DNA of 7,213 bases, from positions 1 through 7,213 of the forward strand of contig JAESRM010000154.1 in the NCBI GenBank assembly GCA_016764635.1, written 5' to 3'. Made by a program: the position numbers and the translations under genes. Origin of the DNA: Planctomycetota bacterium. Lineage in GTDB: Bacteria; Planctomycetota; UBA1135; GCA-002686595. Below, piece after piece: positions 1 through 5,078 of this stretch. How positions within the stretch are numbered: position 1 is the first letter of the stretch; every line of letters begins with the position of its first letter. Below the pieces are notes generated by a model. That model was not told where the DNA came from and did not search any database. It saw only the letters and a program-made list of their open reading frames with translations.

Positions 1-69
1 GCGGTGGTGGCGGTCATGGGCGGAATTCTAGCTTTGCTGAAGGCTACCGGTTGGCTTTTTTCTTACTAG
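1..69 (+). CDS. C-terminal end of an unidentified hydrophobic (probably membrane) protein, partial
   Basis: Frame 1 is open from the window edge to a TAG at 67-69 and encodes 22 residues, AVVAVMGGILALLKATGWLF followed by Ser-Tyr. The composition fits the last transmembrane helix of a membrane protein. The stop is followed after one base by the first ATG of the dioxygenase (TAGTATG), an arrangement typical of translationally coupled genes, which supports this being a real gene end. Frame 2 closes early. Frame 3 is also open here, but reads Gly-rich and then polar sequence that runs into the dioxygenase. The fragment is too short to name a family, and a chance open frame cannot be excluded. Confidence 0.4.
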   Translation, partial: AVVAVMGGILALLKATGWLFSY

Positions 70-70
70 T

Positions 71-1168
71 ATGGGAGCCATGGATACAGCAAAGCCGACG
101 TATTACTGGGACTACATCAAAGTGGACAGCCTCCTGAGCCTTCAGGGGGGATTGGAGCAGGATGACTCCAATATCTCGACCGAGGAAGTCCTGTTTGTCA
201 CGGTTCATCAGATTTTTGAACTGTGGTTTAAGCTGATTCTAAAGGACCTGACAGCGACCCGGGACCTGTTCAAGGCAGAGGTCTTGAGCAATGAAAATAT
301 GGTTGAGGTGGTCACCCGCCTTGAACGTTGTGCGACCATTTTCCGTGCCGCCAACCAGCACTGGGATGTGGTGGAGACCCTGCCCCCCCGGGAGTACCTG
401 AAATTCAGGGGCAAGTTGATGCCCGCCAGCGGTTTTCAGAGTGCCCAGGTTCGCCAGTTGGAGATCCTGTTGGGTCTCGCTGAGGAGGATCGCATCGCCT
501 TTGGAGCGGAGGGCAGCCACCTGGCCGCTTTGCGCGAGAAGGGCGGCGTGGAGACGGAGTCCTCACGCCGCGTGGCGGAGCAAATGAAGGACTTGCCCAC
601 CTTAAAGGACGCTGTCATGGGTTGGCTAGAGCGCACCCCGATTGGTGGCGCCGACCATCACGCGGGCAGCCATGAAGAATTCATTGAGCAGTACCTGGCC
701 ACCCACAACTCCGAGTTGGACGCGAACCTCAAGATGGCAAAGGCCGTAGCGAGCATGGCAGATGATGACACTCGCTTGGACGGCCTCTACGACAAAGAAA
801 GGGCGAGCGTTAAAGCTTTCCTCAAGCCCGATGATGAACGCACGGCCCGCATTCGCGCCGCAATCTTGTTCATCGAAACCTATGCCGAGGAGCCCCTGTT
901 GGCCTGGCCCCACCGCGTGCTCGAAGGCATCCTTGAACTCGAACAACTCTTCGTGATCTTCCGCCAACGCCACGCTCGCATGGTCGAGCGCATCATCGGG
1001 CGCAGAACGGGCACCGGCGGCACGGCCGGCGTGGACTACCTCGACCAGACCGCGTTGAAGTACCGCATTTTTCCGGATCTCTGGACAGTGCGAAGCTTGC
1101 TGATCAATCCGAATGTCGCACCGAGCCTAGCGGGTGCGGACTTCTTTGGATTGAAGGCCGAGGGTTAG
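71..1168 (+). CDS. kynA: Tryptophan 2,3-dioxygenase (long form)
   Basis: Cytoplasmic haem enzyme, normally a homotetramer, that oxidises L-tryptophan to N-formylkynurenine, the first step of the kynurenine pathway. The family signature residues are all visible. HQIFELWFK holds the distal His46. YLKFR gives Tyr109 and Arg113, which bind the substrate carboxylate, followed by SGFQS (120-124). RQRHARMVER holds the proximal haem ligand His301, and GTGGTAG holds Thr315. The spacings His-to-Thr and Arg-to-Ser agree with the Xanthomonas enzyme (His240/Thr254, Arg117/Ser124). At 365 residues it is longer than the roughly 300-residue Xanthomonas protein. The extra 70 or so residues between the two histidines, including GWLERTP, resemble the animal enzyme. 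Two starts are possible, Met1 at 71 and Met4 at 80; neither has a good ribosome site, and 71 is chosen for its coupling to the upstream stop. Function is very secure; the start is less so. Confidence 0.96.
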   Translation: MGAMDTAKPTYYWDYIKVDSLLSLQGGLEQDDSNISTEEVLFVTVHQIFELWFKLILKDLTATRDLFKAEVLSNENMVEVVTRLERCATIFRAANQHWDVVETLPPREYLKFRGKLMPASGFQSAQVRQLEILLGLAEEDRIAFGAEGSHLAALREKGGVETESSRRVAEQMKDLPTLKDAVMGWLERTPIGGADHHAGSHEEFIEQYLATHNSELDANLKMAKAVASMADDDTRLDGLYDKERASVKAFLKPDDERTARIRAAILFIETYAEEPLLAWPHRVLEGILELEQLFVIFRQRHARMVERIIGRRTGTGGTAGVDYLDQTALKYRIFPDLWTVRSLLINPNVAPSLAGADFFGLKAEG

Positions 1169-1180
1169 CCCGGGTAGCCA

Positions 1181-1213
1181 GCGGCAGGACCTCATTCTGG
1201 GAGGTTCTGCCGC
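1181..1213 (+). terminator. Strong hairpin after the dioxygenase gene, possible terminator without a T-tract
   Basis: GCGGCAGGACCTC at 1181-1193 pairs with GAGGTTCTGCCGC at 1201-1213: 13 pairs including one G-T, around a 7-base loop. It begins 12 bases after the dioxygenase stop and ends before the probable phoB promoter, which is the expected place to separate the two transcripts. No run of T follows (the next bases are CAAACTGAGG), so it is not a textbook intrinsic terminator. It could equally be a 3'-end stabilising structure. The stem is certain; termination is inferred. Confidence 0.5.
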
Positions 1214-1246
1214 CAAACTGAGGCAAGATCCGCCTGGAGAAATGGG

Positions 1247-1287
1247 AGTCACAGATAGCTCACGTGACCTTAATACATCCTTAACAG
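1247..1287 (+). promoter_or_regulatory. Probable Pho box array (PhoB-binding half-sites) upstream of phoB
   Basis: Four five-base cores lie at exact 11-base steps: GTCAC (1248-1252), CTCAC (1259-1263), TTAAT (1270-1274) and TTAAC (1281-1285). PhoB dimers bind direct repeats of a 7-base half-site plus a 4-base spacer (E. coli CTGTCAT, an 11-base period), so the periodicity fits, and the first core matches the E. coli GTCAC/T core. The last two units, CTTAAT ACATC CTTAAC, recur with a different spacer before pstS. The array ends 12-13 bases before a TATGAT hexamer, the placement expected when PhoB replaces the -35 contact. An 8-base palindrome, TCACGTGA (1260-1267), overlaps the array. Binding is inferred. 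Confidence 0.65.
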
Positions 1288-1298
1288 AAGAGCGGGAG

Positions 1299-1304
1299 TA
1301 TGAT
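1299..1304 (+). promoter_or_regulatory. Probable -10 box of the phoB promoter
   Basis: TATGAT matches the sigma-70 -10 consensus in five of six positions. It lies just downstream of the Pho box array and 32 bases before the phoB ATG, which would give a leader of roughly 25 bases. No separate -35 hexamer stands out at the usual distance; PhoB-activated promoters usually lack one. The vegetative sigma consensus of this organism is unknown. Confidence 0.5.
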
Positions 1305-1336
1305 GCAAGCGGCTGGAAACGGCCCTCCCAAACATC

Positions 1337-2023
1337 ATGAGTCAAACCACTATTCTGATCATCGAAGACGATGCCGACATCGTCGAACTGATGCAATACA
1401 ACCTGGCCAAGGACGGTTTTAAGGTGCGCATTGCCCGGGATGGCGAGGCCGGTTTGCACGAGGCCAGGCGCTATCGACCCGACTTGATCTTGCTCGACTT
1501 GATGATGCCTGGCTTGGATGGTCTCGAGGTTTGCAGACGCATTCGACGCGACGATGACCTGGCAGGAACGCCGATTGTCATGGTGACGGCCAAGAGTGAG
1601 GAGAGCGATGTGGTCACGGGTTTGGAATTGGGCGCTGACGACTACCTGGCCAAGCCCTTCAGTCCTCGGGAATTGTTGGCACGTGTGCGAGCTGTATTGC
1701 GGCGCGGAAAAGGTGCGCAGGAAGGCAAGAAGACCCGTATGGAGTTTGAAGGCGTGGTGTTGGACCGCAATCGGCATGAAATCACAGTGGATGGTTCCCT
1801 CGTGGAATTCACTCGGGCCGAGTTTCGGCTTCTGTGGGCCCTGGGCGAGAGTCCGGGCCGCGTCTTCGCTCGCGAGGAATTGGTCGAGTACATCACAGGC
1901 GGCGAAGCTTTCATCTCCGGCCGCAATGTGGATGTGCACGTGAGCGCTGTGCGGAAGAAGTTGGATCCCTATTCCAGCCTGGTCAAAACCGTTCGCGGCG
2001 TTGGCTATAAAATCAAAGACTGA
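1337..2023 (+). CDS. phoB: PhoB-type phosphate regulon response regulator
   Basis: OmpR/PhoB-family transcription factor, 228 residues, the usual length. The receiver domain covers about 5-120: acidic pocket Glu10/Asp11/Asp12, phosphorylated Asp54 in LILLDLMMPG, Thr84 in VMVTAKS and Lys106 in YLAKPF. The winged-helix DNA-binding domain covers about 135-227, with the recognition helix around RNVDVHVSAVRKKL (196-209) and the wing hairpin RGVGYK (220-225). The kinase gene follows 19 bases after the stop, so the pair is almost certainly co-transcribed. The assignment to PhoB rather than another OmpR-type regulator rests on the PhoR-like partner, the pst genes downstream and Pho-box-like sites before both units. 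The likely autoregulatory site lies 50-90 bases upstream. The ATG has no clear Shine-Dalgarno sequence; its leader is CCCTCCCAAACATC. Confidence 0.93.
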   Translation: MSQTTILIIEDDADIVELMQYNLAKDGFKVRIARDGEAGLHEARRYRPDLILLDLMMPGLDGLEVCRRIRRDDDLAGTPIVMVTAKSEESDVVTGLELGADDYLAKPFSPRELLARVRAVLRRGKGAQEGKKTRMEFEGVVLDRNRHEITVDGSLVEFTRAEFRLLWALGESPGRVFAREELVEYITGGEAFISGRNVDVHVSAVRKKLDPYSSLVKTVRGVGYKIKD

Positions 2024-2042
2024 CCCCAACCAAAGCCCCCCC

Positions 2043-3839
2043 ATGTTCCGTTCCCGCTTTTTCTGGAAGCTCTTTGGTTCGTACGCGATTCTCGTTCTTC
2101 TCACGACTCTAGTCGTGGCGTATTTCGTTGGGCGCTACATGGAGAATGCCCAATGGGAGGCACGTATCAGTTCTCTCCAAGAACAATGCGTGGTCATGGC
2201 GCCTTACGCACGTGGGGATTTTACGGCCGTGCCCGATGTGGGGGGAGCCCCTTGGGATGTGGAAATCCGCACTATTGCAGAAGTGAACAAGTTACGCGTG
2301 ACCTTTATCCGTCGCGATGGGGTTGTGGTGCTGGACACGGAGGAGAATCCGGACGAAATGGAAGACCACCGCGGTCGACCGGAGATTCAGGACGCTCTAG
2401 CCACGGGCCTGGGGACTTCAAGGCGCTTTGGGCGCACACTGGATCTTGAGGCCCTCTACGTGGCCCATGTGGAAAAACCCAAAGACCGCACGAATGGCGT
2501 GGTTCGCTTGTCTGTGCCCGTTTCGGCGATTTACGAGGGCCGTGGGAAGATATTGGCTCGCACCGTGCCGGGTGCTTCCTTAGCCGCACTTTTGGCGTTG
2601 TTACTGGGGTACATCGGCGCGCGTCGCATGACAGCTCCGTTGGGTGACCTAAAAGAAGCAGCTACCGCTTTCCGAGAAGGAAACTACGAACAACGGATCG
2701 GCAATTTGTCAGGTGATGAATTGGGAGAGCTGGGGGAGGCCATGAATCAACTGGGTGCGGAGGTTCGCAGTCGCGTCGACCGCCTCTCTGCAGAACGCGC
2801 ACGCTTGAGCGCCATGTTGGCGGGCATGGCGGAGGGCGTGTTGGCGGTAGGGGAAGACGACCGCATCCTGTTCTCCAATGTGGCCGCGGGCGACCTGCTC
2901 GATTTGAATGTGGATGAGGCTCAAGGCAGCAAACTCTGGGATGTACTGACTCTTCCGGGGTTGCTCGAATTGATTTCCAAGGCGCGCAACTCCGACAAAG
3001 TCGTTCGGGAGGAGTTGGTGTTTGCCCAAGGCGGCGTGGAGCGGCGTTTTGCAGCCAAGGCGCACTTCTTCCAAACGGACTCTTCAACCGGCGTTGTTGT
3101 TGTTTTCGAGGACATCACCGAATTGCGTCAGTTGGCCCGTGTGCGCCAGGACTTTGTGGCCAACGTGAGCCACGAGCTGAAGACGCCACTTACATCGATC
3201 CAAGGCTATGTGGAAACGCTGCTCGAAGGTGCTGTGCACGACCCCGACAACAATATCCGCTTCCTGCAGAAGATCGATCAAAACGTGCACAGGCTGCGCG
3301 ACCTGGTCTCTGACCTACTCAGCTTGGCGCGCATCGAAAACCAGGAAAGCCGGCCGATTCGGAACCGCGTGGACTTGGCGAGCATCGTAGAATCGGCCAG
3401 TCAGCGTTTCGAGCAGCAACTCACCAAAGCCGGGCTCGAGCTTGAGCTTCAGCTAGAGCCCGAAGCCGCTTCGGTTTGGGGTGATGAGCGCGGGCTGATC
3501 CAAGTCGTGGACAACCTGCTCTCCAATGCTGCCAAGTACACGCCTGAGGGCGGCAAACTTTGCATTTGCCTCTCACGCGAGGACCAGAGCGTGCATTTGC
3601 AAGTGAAGGACACGGGCGTTGGCATTCCCCTCGTCGACCAGGACCGCATCTTCGAACGATTTTACCGGGTAGACAAGGCGCGTTCGCGCGAGGTGGGCGG
3701 AACCGGACTGGGTTTGTCGATTGTGAAACACCTGGTGCAAACCATGCAGGGCCGCGTGGGCGTTGAGAGCCGCGAAGGGCACGGTTCCACGTTCCACGTG
3801 CATTTAGAAGGGGCTGCGGGCGCAGCTCCGGACGCTTAA
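2043..3839 (+). CDS. phoR: PhoR-type membrane sensor histidine kinase
   Basis: Inner-membrane kinase that autophosphorylates and passes phosphate to PhoB; 598 residues from this start. Order of parts: TM1 about 11-30; an extracytoplasmic sensor of about 140 residues (31-172) with a PAS/Cache-like pattern (FIRRDGVVVLDTE, RPEIQDAL, LYVAHV, VVRLSVPV); TM2 about 173-192; HAMP about 193-245; cytoplasmic PAS about 255-360; HisKA with phospho-acceptor His377 in FVANVSHELKTPL; HATPase_c with N box DNLLSNAAKY (490-499), G1 DTGVGIP (523-529), F box RIFERFYRVD and G2 GGTGLGLSIV (552-561). All catalytic boxes are intact. E. coli PhoR lacks such a periplasmic domain; the layout is closer to Bacillus PhoR. 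The ATG at 2043 directly follows a run of seven C. An in-frame TTG at 2001 would overlap phoB and add 14 polar residues, so it is not preferred. The last codons overlap a Pho-box-like site. Confidence 0.92.
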   Translation: MFRSRFFWKLFGSYAILVLLTTLVVAYFVGRYMENAQWEARISSLQEQCVVMAPYARGDFTAVPDVGGAPWDVEIRTIAEVNKLRVTFIRRDGVVVLDTEENPDEMEDHRGRPEIQDALATGLGTSRRFGRTLDLEALYVAHVEKPKDRTNGVVRLSVPVSAIYEGRGKILARTVPGASLAALLALLLGYIGARRMTAPLGDLKEAATAFREGNYEQRIGNLSGDELGELGEAMNQLGAEVRSRVDRLSAERARLSAMLAGMAEGVLAVGEDDRILFSNVAAGDLLDLNVDEAQGSKLWDVLTLPGLLELISKARNSDKVVREELVFAQGGVERRFAAKAHFFQTDSSTGVVVVFEDITELRQLARVRQDFVANVSHELKTPLTSIQGYVETLLEGAVHDPDNNIRFLQKIDQNVHRLRDLVSDLLSLARIENQESRPIRNRVDLASIVESASQRFEQQLTKAGLELELQLEPEAASVWGDERGLIQVVDNLLSNAAKYTPEGGKLCICLSREDQSVHLQVKDTGVGIPLVDQDRIFERFYRVDKARSREVGGTGLGLSIVKHLVQTMQGRVGVESREGHGSTFHVHLEGAAGAAPDA

Positions 3840-3864
3840 TGGCAGCTTAACGTTTCCCTGACCG
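3835..3864 (+). promoter_or_regulatory. Probable Pho box upstream of pstS, overlapping the phoR stop codon
   Basis: Cores TTAAT (3836-3840), TTAAC (3847-3851) and CTGAC (3858-3862) are spaced exactly 11 bases apart. The first two form CTTAAT GGCAG CTTAAC, identical outside the spacer to the repeat before phoB. A weaker fourth unit (TTTGC, 3869-3873) keeps the phase. The phoR stop codon TAA (3837-3839) lies inside the first unit. TTTGAT at 3884-3889 is a possible -10 box but is weaker and differently spaced than at phoB. The site lies about 105-135 bases before the pstS ATG, consistent with separate phosphate-starvation induction of pstS. PhoB binding is inferred. Confidence 0.6.
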
Positions 3865-3968
3865 TGCATTTGCGGTGATGGGGTTTGATTGGGTTCATAG
3901 GGACATCGGTGCTGGGCAAATGACTGCCGCAGCCTTTCATGTCCCAAACCCACGAACCTCAAACGGTC

Positions 3969-4982
3969 ATGAAACTCACCCAAACCATCCTGAGAATTGC
4001 TCTTCTCGGCTCCTCGTTGCTTGCCGGAAGCGCAACCGCCCAGGTCAAGGTCGATCCCAAGTTGCCCGCCTACCAGCCGACGAACGGCGTGAAAGGCAGC
4101 ATCACCAGTATCGGCTCCGACACCATGAACAACCTGATGGCCCTTTGGGCTGAAGGGTTCAACAAGCACTACAGCGCCGTACAGGTCGAGGTGACAGGCA
4201 AGGGTTCCTCCACCGCGCCGCCGGCCCTGATCAAGGGCAATTCCACTTTCGGCCCCATGAGCCGTCAGATGAAAAGCAAGGAAGTCGACGGCTTCAAAAA
4301 AGCCTTTGGGTATGAGCCCGTCGCGCTACCCACCAGCATCGACATGCTGGCTGTCTACGTGCACAAGGACAACCCGATCAAGGGTCTGACTTTGCAACAA
4401 GTGGACGCCATCTTCTCCAAAACCCGCAAAGGCGGCGCTTCCCAGGACATTACGACCTGGGGCCAGCTAGGCCTGACCGGTGAGTGGGCCAACAAACCCA
4501 TCAGTATTTACGGCCGCAACTCTTCCTCCGGAACCTACGGGTACTTCAAAAAGAAGGCACTCTTCAAGGGCGACTACAAGGACTCCGTGAAGGAGCAGCC
4601 CGGTAGCGCTTCGGTCGTGCAGGGTGTGGCCCGCGACATGTACGCCATCGGCTACAGCGGCATCGGCTACAAAACCGCCGATGTGAAAGCTGTGGCTCTA
4701 GCCGTTGACGCGGAGGCCGAAGCTGTCGGCGCCGTGGCCGCAAACGCCTACAACGGCAAGTATCCCCTGGCTCGCTTCCTTTACCTGTATGTGAACAAGG
4801 ATCCCAAGAAGGACCTAGAACCCCTGCGCGCCGAATTCCTGAAGTTCGTGTTCAGCAAGCAAGGCCAGGAGCGCGTGCTCGCAGACGGCTACTTCCCAAT
4901 CACCGCCAAGATCGCCGAGCGCGCTTTGGGCATGGTCCACTTGGAATTGCCCAAGGTCGTAGAGGCCAGCTCCCCCAACTAA
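3969..4982 (+). CDS. pstS: Periplasmic phosphate-binding protein PstS
   Basis: Substrate-binding component of the high-affinity phosphate ABC transporter, 337 residues. The ATG at 3969 is chosen because it gives a clean Sec signal peptide: MKL, a hydrophobic core to about residue 20, then SATA with likely cleavage before Gln25. There is no lipobox Cys. An upstream in-frame ATG at 3939 would add ten polar residues before the signal. Ligand-loop motifs visible are GSDTM (49-53), GKGSSTAPPALIKG (77-90), GPMSR (95-99) and RNSSSGTYGYF (183-193), the last corresponding to the Arg-Ser-Gly-Thr phosphate loop of the family. This is the GPMSR-type branch rather than the E. coli type; the position I align with E. 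coli Asp56 appears to be Ser/Thr. It is preceded by a Pho-box-like site and followed by a hairpin and pstC. No Shine-Dalgarno sequence is evident. Confidence 0.93.
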   Translation: MKLTQTILRIALLGSSLLAGSATAQVKVDPKLPAYQPTNGVKGSITSIGSDTMNNLMALWAEGFNKHYSAVQVEVTGKGSSTAPPALIKGNSTFGPMSRQMKSKEVDGFKKAFGYEPVALPTSIDMLAVYVHKDNPIKGLTLQQVDAIFSKTRKGGASQDITTWGQLGLTGEWANKPISIYGRNSSSGTYGYFKKKALFKGDYKDSVKEQPGSASVVQGVARDMYAIGYSGIGYKTADVKAVALAVDAEAEAVGAVAANAYNGKYPLARFLYLYVNKDPKKDLEPLRAEFLKFVFSKQGQERVLADGYFPITAKIAERALGMVHLELPKVVEASSPN

Positions 4983-5020
4983 CGGGGAATTGGCGGCCGC
5001 AGCGCCGCGAAAGCTAAACC

Positions 5021-5051
5021 GGGGGAAGGCTTGCGCACGCAACCTTCTCCC
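5021..5051 (+). other. Strong intercistronic hairpin between pstS and pstC
   Basis: GGGGGAAGG (5021-5029) and TTGC (5031-5034) pair with GCAACC (5039-5044) and TTCTCCC (5045-5051): 13 pairs including one G-T, a single bulged C at 5030 and a 4-base GCAC loop. No T-tract follows. A smaller GC inverted repeat (GCGGC 4993-4997 with GCCGC 5004-5008) lies just upstream. Structures in this place often protect or partly terminate the transcript after a highly expressed binding protein, which would let PstS exceed the permease. That role is inferred. Confidence 0.55.
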
Positions 5052-5078
5052 AAACCTCGAACACCCAACCACACACCC

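Noticed and set aside
383..389. Run of seven C in the dioxygenase gene (a second run precedes the phoR ATG at 2036-2042), considered as phase-variable tracts
   Set aside because: Seven bases is short for slippage control, both frames are intact, and a metabolic enzyme and a sensor kinase are unlikely contingency genes.
601..618. CTTAAAG-GACG-CTGTCAT, a Pho-box-like 7-4-7 arrangement within the dioxygenase gene
   Set aside because: The cores are out of phase by one base (TTAAA at 602, GTCAT at 614), it lies inside a conserved coding region, and no promoter or gene start follows.
2001..2042. In-frame TTG start extending PhoR by 14 residues
   Set aside because: It would overlap the end of phoB and add a polar stretch before TM1; the ATG at 2043 gives the normal short cytoplasmic N-terminus.
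1127..2104. 325-codon open frame on the minus strand across phoB
   Set aside because: It lies antisense to the intact phoB and both gene junctions, shows no recognisable domain, and is explained by the codon pattern of phoB.
3810..3829. 8-pair GC-rich hairpin at the end of phoR, just before the Pho box
   Set aside because: It falls in codons for a Gly/Ala-rich tail and has no T-tract, so the composition alone can explain it.
3939..3968. Upstream ATG extending PstS by ten residues
   Set aside because: It would put polar residues ahead of an otherwise perfect Met-Lys signal peptide, and it has no better ribosome site.
3875..4153. Plus-strand open frame of 92 codons overlapping the pstS start
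   Set aside because: It overlaps pstS in another frame, its product has no recognisable features, and most of it is a shadow of the signal-peptide and N-terminal codons.
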